Assembly: GCA_036268995.1 (NCBI GenBank)
Contig: DATATB010000072.1
Span: 1-64,000, forward strand
From: DATATB01 sp036268995
GTDB lineage: Bacteria > Planctomycetota > Planctomycetia > Pirellulales > PNKZ01
DNA length: 64,000 nucleotides
Direction: 5' to 3'
Part shown: positions 1 to 9,544 of the stretch, one piece after another
Layout of the letters: each line of letters opens with the position of its first letter
Numbering within the stretch: position 1 is the first letter of the stretch
Notes under the pieces: model-generated
The model's input: only the letters and a program-made list of their open reading frames with translations
What the model was told of the DNA's origin: nothing
Databases searched by the model: none
Translations under genes and position numbers: made by a program

Positions 1-50
1 TGTCGACGAGCGCGGTCGAGATGATGGTCAGCGATCCGCCCTCTTCGATG
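1..50 (-). pseudogene. Second, diverged rho fragment at the window edge
   Basis: Read on the minus strand, one base out of register with the main rho frame, nt 2-52 encode NIEEGGSLTIISTALVD. This is the Rho motif that already occurs in the main gene as VEEGGSLTIIATALVD (nt about 220-257). The two copies differ at synonymous and non-synonymous positions, so this is not a simple recent duplication. It is either a fragment of another rho gene brought here by rearrangement, or a chimeric contig end. Confidence 0.75.
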
Positions 51-1364
<1,314 letters not shown>

Positions 1365-1736
1365 CAGAGCATGCTCCAGAAGTCGATTGGGGGCGGTGTC
1401 GGCGCGCGGAAGGCGTCGACGGCAGGCGGATCAACCAGATGAAAGGAAAACCGATGAAAGGCAAACAGCAGATGGAGAAAAGACCGCAGCAGACTGGCGC
1501 GGGACAGTAACGATCGGGATGGTCGACACGGAGGGTTCCAGGCCGAGTGCCCACCCGCGGCTCATTCCCATGCCGCGGGGCTGCCCGGTCTGGCGACCGA
1601 TTTGTCGCCGTTATTGTACTCGAATTCCCTCTCGATTTGAACTCGCCAGAAAAAAACGTTCTCCGGGAGGCCGGTCGAACGGGTAACAAAAGGAAATCGA
1701 GGGGGGGACCGCTAGCCAGCCCCGGGGGCCGGCAAC
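1365..1736. other. Gap between coaE and rho; probable rho leader
   Basis: There are 372 bases between the coaE stop and the rho start, both read leftward. No convincing ORF was found on either strand; frames that stay open lack codon patterns like those of the neighbours. Rho genes in several bacteria are autoregulated by premature termination in a long leader, so this may be a regulated 5' leader, but no specific structure supports that here. A CTGGAG sequence just upstream of the ATG at 1364 can serve as the ribosome binding site. Confidence 0.4.
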
Positions 1737-2381
1737 TCAGCCAACCCAACGGCGCCATAAGCTCAAAAGCTGCGCTCGCGTGGCCTCGATCGAGCCGGAG
1801 TTGTCTATCACTTCTTCGGCCCGGGCTTTTTTTTCGGTTAAGGTTTTTTGGGCTGCCTCACGGGCGGCAAAACCGTCACGGTCCCACCCGCGCTGGCCGG
1901 CTCGCTGCTCTCGCACCTCCTGTCGCGCATCGACGAAAAGGATCGTATTGCACAGCCGGTCCCAGCCGGCTTCCAACAGCACCGGCGCATCCAGCACCGC
2001 TACTCGGTATTTGCCCCCCTGGGCTGCGGCCGCCTGCTCTTCGAGGATGCTGGCAACGCGTGGGTGCGTGAGGCGCTCTAAAAAAGCCCGCTCGCGGCGG
2101 CCCGCTTCGCCGGGAGCAAACACGATTTGCCCCAGTCGGCGGCGGTCGATCCGCCCGTCCTCCCGCATGACGTTTTCACCCCATCGGCTGCGTGCCGCCT
2201 CCTCAACTTCGTGATCCAGTAAAACGCGATGTGCCGCTTGATCCGCATCCAGCCGCAGCGCGCCCAGTTCCTCCAGTTGTTTCGCCACCAGGCTCTTGCC
2301 GCTGGCCACTCCGCCCACGAGTCCCACCACGCGCACACCGGTCAACAGCGAGCGCAGGCGATCGGTGTCGTGTTCATTCAT
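1737..2381 (-). CDS. coaE: Dephospho-CoA kinase
   Basis: CoaE phosphorylates the 3'-hydroxyl of dephospho-CoA with ATP, the last step of coenzyme A synthesis, in the cytosol. The 214-residue product is normal in length. It carries the P-loop GGVASGKS (residues 23-30) and LDADQAAH, which matches the family's substrate-binding Asp motif. The LID-type region and an LxRQxxQ-like basic region lie further on. It sits between polA (upstream, same strand, about 110 bases away across a hairpin) and rho (downstream), an arrangement consistent with a polA-coaE-rho housekeeping cluster. coaD, the preceding enzyme of the pathway, lies separately at 18.5 kb. Confidence 0.95.
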   Translation of the reverse strand: MNEHDTDRLRSLLTGVRVVGLVGGVASGKSLVAKQLEELGALRLDADQAAHRVLLDHEVEEAARSRWGENVMREDGRIDRRRLGQIVFAPGEAGRRERAFLERLTHPRVASILEEQAAAAQGGKYRVAVLDAPVLLEAGWDRLCNTILFVDARQEVREQRAGQRGWDRDGFAAREAAQKTLTEKKARAEEVIDNSGSIEATRAQLLSLWRRWVG

Positions 2382-2385
2382 TTGA

Positions 2386-2489
2386 GGAAATGATGAAGTC
2401 GGAATACGGAATGATGAATGCCGGAAGGCGGCAAATCATTCCGTGTCTTCCTCCTTCATTCATCATTCCTACTTCCGCCTTCGTGTTTT
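2386..2489. repeat. Inverted repeat between polA and coaE
   Basis: The core 'ggaatgatgaatg' (about 2409-2421) is matched by its reverse complement 'cattcatcattcc' (about 2457-2469). Further imperfect pairing lies outside it between 'gaagtcggaa' and 'ttccgccttc'. The hairpin lies between two co-directional genes and could act as an RNA processing or attenuation structure. No T-run follows it, so it is not a classical intrinsic terminator. Confidence 0.65.
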
Positions 2490-5330
2490 CTAATTCCACG
2501 CCTCGGTGTCGGCCCAGCTTTGTCCGGTCTTGACGTCGACTTTCAGCGGCACGCGCAAGGGCATCACGCTGGTCATCTCGTGAACCACTAGCTGGGCCAG
2601 CGCGTCGATCTGTTCGGCGGGCGCTTCGAAGACAAGTTCGTCGTGGATTTGCAGCAGCATCTTGGCGGGCAATCCTTCGCGCCGCAATCGTCGGTGAATG
2701 GCGATCATGGCCTGCTTGATCAGGTCGGCGGCCGAGCCCTGAATGACGGTGTTGATCGCCGTCCTCTCGGGCAGGTTCCGCTGTCGGCCAGCTCCCGGCC
2801 GAATGCCGCGGATCGCCCGCCGCCGACCCAAAACAGTGCTAACATATCCATTGGCCAGGCAGTCTTCCAGTATTTTCGCCAGGAATTGCTCGACCCCCGG
2901 ATAGCGTTGGAAGTACGCATCGATAAACGCCGCGGCCTGCTCCTGCTCGATGCCCAGCGACTTGGCCAGCCCAAAGGCGCTTTGCCCGTAGATGATGCCG
3001 AAATTGACGGCTTTGGCCGCGCGGCGCATCGTGCTATCGACGTCTGCTAGCGGCACGCCGTAGACCTGGCTGGCCACCATGGCATGGATGTCTTCGTCGC
3101 GAGCGAACGCTTCGCACAGCGCGCTGTCCTGACAGAAATGCGCGAGCACGCGCAGCTCGATCTGCGAATAGTCGGCCGCCAGCAGTCGCCAGCCCGGCTC
3201 GGCCGGCAGAAACGCCGAACGGATTTCGCGGCCGCTTTCGCTGCGAATCGGAATGTTCTGCAAGTTCGGATCGCTCGAACTCAAGCGGCCGGTGGCCGTC
3301 ACCGCCTGGTGAAACGAACAGTGCACGCGCCCGGTGCGTGGGTTGACCATGCATGGCAGCGCATCGACGTACGTGTTCTTGAGCTTCGCGAATTGACGGT
3401 ACTCGATGATCTTGGCCGGCAACGGATGCGCGAGCGCCAGCTCTTCCAGCACGCTTGCATCCGTGCTGGGACCGGTCTTGGTGCGCGCCTGCACCGGCAA
3501 TCCCTGTTCGACAAACAAGACCTGCTGCAATTGCTTGGGCGAGGCAATGTTGAAGGGATGCCCGGCCATCTGGTAAATCTCGGTCTCCAATCCCGAGATC
3601 TTCTGGCCATACTGCGTGGAGAGCACTTGCAGCCGATCGGCATCGATGCGGATGCCGTTGTGCTCCAGTTCGACCAGCACGTCCACCAGCGGCAGTTCGA
3701 GTTGCTCGAACAGCTCGGTCAGCTTGTCTTCGGCCAGGCGGCGCTCGAGGATCGGCCACAGCCGCCACGCCACTTCGGCATCTTCCACCGCATAGTCGGC
3801 CACCTGCGCCACGGGCACTTCGTCCATGCACTTCTGGTTCTTGCCGGTGCCGATCAGTTGGCTGATCTTGATTGTCGTGTGGTCCAGGTAGCGTTTGGCC
3901 AGCTCATCGAGATTGTGATTGCGCTCGCCCGCATCGAGCAGGTAGCTGGCCATCATTGTGTCGAAGCGGATGCCGGCCAGCGCTACGCCGCAGGCCCTCA
4001 GCACCAGCGCGTCGTACTTGAGATTCTGGCCGATCTTGCCGACCTCGGGCGACTCGAGCACGCTTCGCAAGGCTTCGAGCGTGGCCGCGGGATCCAGATG
4101 CGCTTCACCGGCCGGAGCGCGCACCGGCAAGTAATAGCCCTCACCGGCTTGCCAGGAGAGCGAATAGCCGACGATCTCGGCCTGGGTCGGGGCAATACTC
4201 GTGGTTTCCAGGTCGAACGAAAATACCGGCTGTTTTTTCAGCTCGACAAGAAAATCGGCGAACTTTTCCGGCGTGTCGATCACATGGCTTTTGATTGCCG
4301 GCTGGACCACCGGCGCCGCGGCCTGCGCACCACGGAATTGCTCGGCAAAGCGATGAAAACCGAACTGGCCGCACAGGGCGAGCATCGCGCTAGGATTCAC
4401 CGGGCCCACCTTGGCCGCCTGCCAGGGAATGGTCATGGGCACGTCGTTGTCCAGCCGCACGAGCTTTCGGCTGACCAGCACGCTTTCGCGCCCTTCGATA
4501 AGGTTTTGCCGCCGCCGCTCGCCGCTCAGTTCGTTGGCATGCGCCAGCACTTCTTCGAGCGTGCCGTATTTCACCAGCAGATCGCGCGCGAGTTTTGGGC
4601 CGATGAGCGGAATGCCCGGCACGTTGTCCACCGGATCGCCCACCAGGGCCTGGAAGTCGACCACCTGCTCGGGCTTGACGCCCCAATCGGCAGCCAGCGC
4701 GGCGGCATCGTAGAGCTGATCCTTACGGACGTTGTAGATCTTCACGTGGTCGCTGATGAGCTGCCGGCAGTCCTTGTCGCCGGTGACCACGACGCAATCG
4801 CCGCCGAGTTCTTCGGTCCGCCGGGCGATGGTGGCCAGCAGGTCGTCGGCCTCGAAGCCGGACACGCAAACGGCCGGGATGCCCAGCGCTTCGAGCACCA
4901 GCCGGATCTTGGGTTGCTGCGGCACAAGCTCCGGCGGGCATTCGCTGCGGTTCGCTTTGTAGGCCGCAAACAACTCATTGCGGAACGTGGGGCCCGACGG
5001 ATCGAGCGCGCACAGCAGGTAGTCCGGCCGCTTCTTTTCCAGCAGGTACAGCATGTCGCGGGTAAAGCCAAACACGGCATTGACCGGCTCGCCTTGCGGG
5101 CTGGTCATTTCCGGAATGGCATGAAACACCTGAAAAATCAGCGAATTGGCATCCACGACCCAGACATTTTTTCCCGCCAACGACGGCGGCGAGGCCAGCA
5201 GTTGCTCGTCCGGATTGACGGGTTCGCCTGGCTGGCAGGGGGGCTGGCTATTCGCCTGCTCAGGCGTTTCGCACGCCGCCGGCTCGTCGTCGAGGCCAGG
5301 AAACTGCTGCTGAACGGTACGTGAGGACAT
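2490..5330 (-). CDS. polA: DNA polymerase I with active proofreading domain
   Basis: Pol I performs gap filling, Okazaki-fragment maturation and repair synthesis. The ATG at 5330 gives 946 residues; upstream in-frame codons to 5612 look non-coding. The order is a Pro/Glu-rich N-terminal tail (about 1-50), a 5' nuclease domain (about 53-310; VVDANSL, EADDLLA, VTGDKDC), a 3'-5' exonuclease (about 350-535) and the polymerase domain (about 550-946). The exonuclease keeps its acidic residues in SFDLETTS, QNLKYDALV and YAVEDAEVAW, so proofreading should be active. The polymerase carries motif A DYSQIELRVLAH, the O-helix AAKAVNFGIIYG and motif C QIHDELVFE. The unstructured N-terminal extension of about 50 residues is unusual. 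It is first in the polA-coaE-rho series. Confidence 0.97.
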   Translation of the reverse strand: MSSRTVQQQFPGLDDEPAACETPEQANSQPPCQPGEPVNPDEQLLASPPSLAGKNVWVVDANSLIFQVFHAIPEMTSPQGEPVNAVFGFTRDMLYLLEKKRPDYLLCALDPSGPTFRNELFAAYKANRSECPPELVPQQPKIRLVLEALGIPAVCVSGFEADDLLATIARRTEELGGDCVVVTGDKDCRQLISDHVKIYNVRKDQLYDAAALAADWGVKPEQVVDFQALVGDPVDNVPGIPLIGPKLARDLLVKYGTLEEVLAHANELSGERRRQNLIEGRESVLVSRKLVRLDNDVPMTIPWQAAKVGPVNPSAMLALCGQFGFHRFAEQFRGAQAAAPVVQPAIKSHVIDTPEKFADFLVELKKQPVFSFDLETTSIAPTQAEIVGYSLSWQAGEGYYLPVRAPAGEAHLDPAATLEALRSVLESPEVGKIGQNLKYDALVLRACGVALAGIRFDTMMASYLLDAGERNHNLDELAKRYLDHTTIKISQLIGTGKNQKCMDEVPVAQVADYAVEDAEVAWRLWPILERRLAEDKLTELFEQLELPLVDVLVELEHNGIRIDADRLQVLSTQYGQKISGLETEIYQMAGHPFNIASPKQLQQVLFVEQGLPVQARTKTGPSTDASVLEELALAHPLPAKIIEYRQFAKLKNTYVDALPCMVNPRTGRVHCSFHQAVTATGRLSSSDPNLQNIPIRSESGREIRSAFLPAEPGWRLLAADYSQIELRVLAHFCQDSALCEAFARDEDIHAMVASQVYGVPLADVDSTMRRAAKAVNFGIIYGQSAFGLAKSLGIEQEQAAAFIDAYFQRYPGVEQFLAKILEDCLANGYVSTVLGRRRAIRGIRPGAGRQRNLPERTAINTVIQGSAADLIKQAMIAIHRRLRREGLPAKMLLQIHDELVFEAPAEQIDALAQLVVHEMTSVMPLRVPLKVDVKTGQSWADTEAWN

Positions 5331-5611
5331 ACGCCAGGTGCCAAAAAGGGATATTGGGCGAGGGTCGAGACCCTCGGGGATGGAAATGAGTGGTCGTCCG
5401 GCCCGGTGGCAACCGGCCCAGTCGCGGCTGGCTGAGGATACCACAGCCGGCAGGAAGTCGGAACCAACTGCCGCAGCGGCCCGATCGGTGGAGGGGGAAC
5501 AAGAGGCCGTGCCTATTATACGGCCTCCGCCGAACCGGGGTTCGGCCCGTTTTTGGCCATTCAAAATCGCTGCTTTGTGGGCGTCATTTTTGTAGGTGAC
5601 GGAATACGGCA

Positions 5612-5759
5612 TTTCCGTAGCCCAGTCCCTTTAGGGCTGGGACAGCGCGGCGGCCCAATTCTCCTTCCCATTCCGATGCGGCCGACGGCCGCATCGGAAT
5701 GGGAAGGGATTCCGGTCGGCGATGGCAGACCCAGCCCTAAAGGGACTGGGCTACGGAAA
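5612..5759. repeat. Nested palindromic repeat, 'ccgtagcccag' family, copy 1
   Basis: The outer arms 5612-5641 and 5730-5759 are perfect 30-base reverse complements (beginning tttccgtagcccagtccctt). Inside is a second perfect palindrome with 22-base arms, 5663-5684 and 5686-5707, around a single base. The inner and outer stems could form a long double hairpin. The same outer arms recur at about 12918-13067 and 40374-40520 with different interiors, which points to a dispersed element family. Confidence 0.9.
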
Positions 5760-5850
5760 ACGGATCGCGCGAAGCCACCCACTCAGCCGTAGCAATCTTC
5801 AGCTACTTACGAGACGCCCACACCTCCCAAGTCCAGGCGCCCTTTTTCTT

Positions 5851-5879
5851 TTGACGGCGCCGGGCAGCGGGTTTAGACT
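5851..5879 (+). promoter_or_regulatory. Putative sigma70-type promoter for the coiled-coil gene
   Basis: A -35 box TTGACG (5851-5856) is followed after 17 bases by a -10 box TAGACT (5874-5879). The spacing is ideal, with one mismatch in the -35 and two in the -10. It lies about 125 bases upstream of the ATG at 6004, leaving a leader of moderate length. Planctomycete promoter consensus is poorly known, so this is a suggestion. Confidence 0.4.
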
Positions 5880-6003
5880 CGATGGTGCAGATCATTTCCG
5901 GCATTTTTTGGTGTCTGGGCGATGCTTTCACAGTAGTCGCAACGATGGTTTGCGCGCTACTCTTGCCGAATAACTCCCCACTCGGGACTAAGGAACTACG
6001 ACG

Positions 6004-7464
6004 ATGGCCAGCAGCGAGAATCAAGGACTGCAATTTGCCTTGATCGTGTTTTTCATCTTGATGGTCGTGCTCAGCGTGACCACGTTCATCTTCTTCAACA
6101 GCTATCAGGAGGCTGACAGCCGCTCGAAGAAGGATGCGCAAAAGGCCGCCGAAAGCGAGAAGCAACTACTTACCGCGCAGGACGAGTTGAACAGGCTCAA
6201 GGAGCTCATCGGTTTCAAGCCCGAGGCCACGAAGGATTCGGCCGAGACGGACTTCAAAGCCGACATGGACAAATACGCCGCCGCGCTGCCGGCCGAAAAG
6301 CATAATTACCGTCAGTCGCTGGGCGAAACGTTCAACGCCAAGGAGAAGTTCAGCGCCGAGTTGGCCGATGCGCAGGACCAGATCAAAAAGCTGAACGCCA
6401 TCAACGCCGCTTATCAGAAAACCGCCAATGAACAGGTCGCGGCCGCCACGGCCACCAAGGACAAGGCGCTGGCCGACTTGAAGGCCGAGCAGGCCAAGTT
6501 CATGGAAGCGCAGAAGGTGGCCGACAGCGAAAAGAAGGATCTCGTCGACAAGCTGAACAAGGTGGCGCAGGAAAAGACAGCCGAAGTCGACAAGGTCAAG
6601 AAGGACGTCGAAGTGCTGCAAAAGGAGATCGCCGGTTCGAAGGTGCTGGTCAAGGATCTGGCCGGCGAAAAGGAGAAGTTGCTCGGCAGAACCTTCGCCA
6701 TGGACGACGGCGAGATCCGATCCGTCAATCAGCGCACCGCCACCGTGTGGATCAATCTCGGCAAAGCCGATCATTTGCAACCGAAGGTTACGTTCACCGT
6801 GCACCGCGCCGGCCTGCCGGCCACCGAAGATGGGCGCAAGGCCAGCATCGAAGTCACCAACGTCCTGGGCAATCACCTGAGCGAAGCCCGGATTCTCGAA
6901 GACAGCCTGAAAGACCCGATCGTGCCCGGCGACAAGATCTACACGCCACTGTGGGAGCCGGGGCATCCGGAGCATTTTGCCATCGTCGGCCGCATTAATT
7001 TCAAGGGGGACGCCGAAAAAGACGACGACCGCCAGCGGCTGCGTGATTTAATTCGAGCCAATGGAGGCACGATCGACGCCGAAGTCGATCCGGCAACCGG
7101 CGCAGTCAGCGGCGCCAACGTGACCGCCGCCACCCCATTCGGCGTGAGCGTAGACACCCGATATCTGGTCCAGGGCAAACGAGGCTCGGACAAAGGCCAG
7201 GAAGCGGCGGCCAAGCTGCTGGAAGCCGCCAAGCAGGTCGGCGTCGAAGTCATTTCGCTCGACAAGCTGATGGACAAGATCGGCTGGCGCGACCCGAACC
7301 AGATTGTCCGTTTCGGCCGCGACTCCAACGTCGAGCAATACAAGCCGCGCGAGCAGGATGGCGGCTTGAAGCGATCGCCCGGCAGCACTTCGGATGTTTT
7401 CCGCAAGCGCCGCCCCGGTGAACCGGTCAACGCCTATCAGTTCGAAACGCCGCCGGCGAAATAA
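6004..7464 (+). CDS. Membrane-anchored coiled-coil protein with BRCT-like C-terminus
   Basis: The 486-residue product has one N-terminal membrane segment (about 10-32), with the short N-terminus probably cytosolic. A long Lys/Glu/Ala-rich coiled coil (about 35-230) follows. Next is a beta-rich module (about 230-318) containing RTATVWINLGKADHLQ, like beta-domains seen in FlgT/CsgG-type secretion and flagellar factors. Residues about 326-428 read like a BRCT fold: RLRDLIRANGGTI, then ANVTAATPF and TRYLVQG, then EAAKQVGVEVISLDKLMDKIGW. The tail is basic. AAGGA precedes the ATG. The family looks conserved in planctomycetes, but no function is known to me. The BRCT assignment is from pattern only. 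It is divergent from polA. Confidence 0.85.
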   Translation: MASSENQGLQFALIVFFILMVVLSVTTFIFFNSYQEADSRSKKDAQKAAESEKQLLTAQDELNRLKELIGFKPEATKDSAETDFKADMDKYAAALPAEKHNYRQSLGETFNAKEKFSAELADAQDQIKKLNAINAAYQKTANEQVAAATATKDKALADLKAEQAKFMEAQKVADSEKKDLVDKLNKVAQEKTAEVDKVKKDVEVLQKEIAGSKVLVKDLAGEKEKLLGRTFAMDDGEIRSVNQRTATVWINLGKADHLQPKVTFTVHRAGLPATEDGRKASIEVTNVLGNHLSEARILEDSLKDPIVPGDKIYTPLWEPGHPEHFAIVGRINFKGDAEKDDDRQRLRDLIRANGGTIDAEVDPATGAVSGANVTAATPFGVSVDTRYLVQGKRGSDKGQEAAAKLLEAAKQVGVEVISLDKLMDKIGWRDPNQIVRFGRDSNVEQYKPREQDGGLKRSPGSTSDVFRKRRPGEPVNAYQFETPPAK

Positions 7465-7496
7465 GCAAATCAGCGCTGCGCGAAATCGGCGGTTCA

Positions 7497-7553
7497 AGGC
7501 AAGCGCGGCGTGAATGCCGCGGCTAAATGATGCACGCCGGGACTAAGCCGGCG
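7497..7553. repeat. Paired short palindromes downstream of rpsT
   Basis: Two adjacent hairpin-forming stretches, 'gcggcgtgaatgccgcgg' and 'cacgccgggactaagccggcgtg', lie between the convergent stops of the coiled-coil gene (7464) and rpsT (7543), the second overlapping the rpsT stop. They may protect or end both transcripts. The style resembles the other intergenic palindromes of this window. Confidence 0.5.
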
Positions 7554-7830
7554 TGGCTTTGGCCTTTTGCTTGGCGGCCTTGATGGCGGCGGAGAGCCGC
7601 GATTTGACGCGCGCGGCGGCATTGTCGTGAACGACGCCCTTGGCAGCCGCCTGGTCGATCTTCTTGGTCGCCAGCTTGAACTCGCTGGCCGCCTGCTCCA
7701 TGTTGCCGCTGGCCACGGCCTCGCGCACCTTGCGGGTCTGGCTCTTGAGTGCCGCCCGCGTCGAACGGTTGCGGGTGCGGCGCGCAAGGCTTTGCTTCAG
7801 TCGTTTTTTGGCACTATTGGTATTGGGCAT
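7543..7830 (-). CDS. rpsT: 30S ribosomal protein S20
   Basis: S20 is a primary binder of 16S rRNA in the small subunit. The 95-residue product begins MPNTNSAKKRLKQS, the classical S20 start with its basic NSAKKR region. It continues as alanine- and lysine-rich helices, ending in KAAKQKAKATPA. An upstream in-frame ATG at 7962 would add 44 residues of non-S20 sequence, so the start at 7830 was chosen. It is monocistronic in appearance, downstream of the leftward TPR gene. Confidence 0.95.
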   Translation of the reverse strand: MPNTNSAKKRLKQSLARRTRNRSTRAALKSQTRKVREAVASGNMEQAASEFKLATKKIDQAAAKGVVHDNAAARVKSRLSAAIKAAKQKAKATPA

Positions 7831-7904
7831 GGGGCAGTTCGTCGTCGTCAAAAAATGGGGGGGCAGTTTGAGAAACAGGGTGGGCACCGCCCACGGGGTG
7901 GCTG

Positions 7905-9341
7905 CTAATCGTCCACCGATTGAGGCCCATCTTCGCGTAATTTCTGGAGTTTGTCCAGCCACTCCGACACGTCCTTATAGGCGAAATCCAGCCCTGCCAG
8001 CGTGGTCAGGTGCTTTTCGGCCTTATCCAGGTCCTTGATGTGTACGGCCAGCTTGCCGGCCGAATAGAGCGCGTCCTTCCGCTGGTCGGTCTCGCGCTCG
8101 GGAATCGAATCCACGGCCGATTCGAAGTTCGAAAGCGCCATTTTGTACTGCTTGATGTGCGTAAAGCACCGGCCCAGCCCCATGAACACCTGCCCGCGGT
8201 GCTTCTGGTCGGCCCGGGCTTCCTGGAACAGCTTGATGGCCTCGGCGAACTTCTTGCCCTTTTCCAGCCGCATGGCCAGCTCGACTTTGAAGCCCAGGTT
8301 GGCCGGGTACCGCTCGCAGCGGGCCCCATAGACGATGATTTCCTTGTTCAGCAAATCCGCCTTGATGTCGTGGTAGAGCTTGATGGCGGCTTCGGTACGC
8401 TCGGCCTTGGCCTTCTGTTCGGCCACCTCGAGCTGCTGCCGGGCCCGGCGCAACTGCACGTCTTCCATCCGCTCGCGGATTTGCACGTTGCCGCCCGAGG
8501 CCTCGAGGGCCCGCGTCAGCACTTCCTCGGCCGCCGCAAAGTTTTCCTCTCGCTGGTATAGATCAGAAAGCTCGATGTATTTTTCCGTATCGGCCGGGTT
8601 CTTCTTGATGGCCCGTTCGAGCTGCTGATGCGGGGTCAGCCGTTTGTCGTTTTCGTCGTCGTGCGTGATCTTGGTAACGCGAACCTGCTTGGTGCTTTCG
8701 GCGTCTTCGTAGCCGCCTTTGTGAATGGTTTTTTCGACGGCCAGGTTGCCGATGGATCGATTGGCCTCTTCGTCGCCCGGCTTGGCCTTGCTCACGCGCT
8801 GCCAGCAGCCGATCGCTTCGTCGAAGTTGCCGGTGCGGCCCAGCGCCCGCGCGGCCACGCGATTCACTTCCACGTCGGACGGGTCGGCATCCAGCGCCAG
8901 CCGCATGTAGAGCAGTTGGCTCTCGTCGAACTCGAGCATTTCGCAGGCTCGGCCGATCTCGGTCAGCGTGGACGTGTCCCAAGGATTGAGCTTCAACACC
9001 TCCAGCCCGGCGTTGATCACCCCCTGCCAGTCCTTTTGCATGGCCGACTTCTTGATCGAGGCCTTGGTGCCGGCCGTTTTCATGCCGGCGAACTTCGCGC
9101 CTTTTTTGTTGTTGGCGTACTTCTTTTGCAGATTGGTCAGAAAACTCTTCACGTAGAGCGGATTGCCCGAGTCTTCCTTGACGCAAATCGCGAACATTTC
9201 GGTCGCGTAGTCGAAGTTGCCTTTCGCTCCGACTTTCGACCCTTGTTCGAAACATTGTTGCAGCCGCCGGCGCTTGGCCGCGGGCATGGGCTGTTTGCCG
9301 CTCGGCTCGTCGGCAGGCGGGGGAGTCGGATTAGTTGCCAT
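7905..9341 (-). CDS. Tetratricopeptide-repeat protein
   Basis: This is a 478-residue cytosolic protein with no signal peptide. A Pro-rich N-terminus (MATNPTPPPADEPSG) precedes a basic helix and a series of TPR-like helical pairs across about 35-460. Examples are PADTEKYIELSDLYQREENF, NFAAAEEVLTRALEASG and ALSNFESAVDSIP. TPR proteins are scaffolds for protein-protein contacts. The middle (about 290-330) is Arg/Gln/Glu-rich and may form a coiled coil. It is conserved-looking, but no specific role can be named. It lies 74 bases upstream of rpsT on the same strand and may be co-transcribed with it. Confidence 0.85.
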   Translation of the reverse strand: MATNPTPPPADEPSGKQPMPAAKRRRLQQCFEQGSKVGAKGNFDYATEMFAICVKEDSGNPLYVKSFLTNLQKKYANNKKGAKFAGMKTAGTKASIKKSAMQKDWQGVINAGLEVLKLNPWDTSTLTEIGRACEMLEFDESQLLYMRLALDADPSDVEVNRVAARALGRTGNFDEAIGCWQRVSKAKPGDEEANRSIGNLAVEKTIHKGGYEDAESTKQVRVTKITHDDENDKRLTPHQQLERAIKKNPADTEKYIELSDLYQREENFAAAEEVLTRALEASGGNVQIRERMEDVQLRRARQQLEVAEQKAKAERTEAAIKLYHDIKADLLNKEIIVYGARCERYPANLGFKVELAMRLEKGKKFAEAIKLFQEARADQKHRGQVFMGLGRCFTHIKQYKMALSNFESAVDSIPERETDQRKDALYSAGKLAVHIKDLDKAEKHLTTLAGLDFAYKDVSEWLDKLQKLREDGPQSVDD

Positions 9342-9447
9342 AGGTGGCCAAACTCGGTGACAATTGAAAAGAACGAAGCCAGATCCCCGATATTCCGCAA
9401 CTTCTTAATGTACCACCTCGCCCCCGCGTGACAACGTACTGTCGCAC

Positions 9448-9476
9448 CAAGCCCACGGACTGCGGTCCGTGGGGGT
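9448..9476. repeat. 'cccacggac' palindrome, copy 1
   Basis: A near-perfect short palindrome of the form cccacggac-tgcg-gtccgtggg lies at about 9452-9473. It is upstream of the cobA-hemD fusion and downstream of the divergent TPR gene. Two related copies occur at about 13231-13252 and 26081-26102, all just upstream of protein-coding genes. Confidence 0.7.
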
Positions 9477-9544
9477 GTTGTGGCGACTAAACACGGGCCG
9501 CTTGCCTCCGCCGCCCGCTGCGGGATAATCCGCTTCCATACCCA

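Larger units (their letters stand above)
5331..6003. other. Divergent intergenic region with repeat and promoter
   Basis: This 673-base spacer separates leftward polA from the rightward gene at 6004. It holds the nested palindrome at 5612-5759 and a promoter-like pair at 5851-5879. No additional ORF with coding character was found. Confidence 0.6.

Noticed and set aside
3084..5324. 746-codon open frame on the plus strand
   Set aside because: It is the antisense of polA. Composition is His/Arg/Gln-rich mirror coding of polA codons, with no domain or ribosome site. GC-rich genes often leave the opposite strand open.
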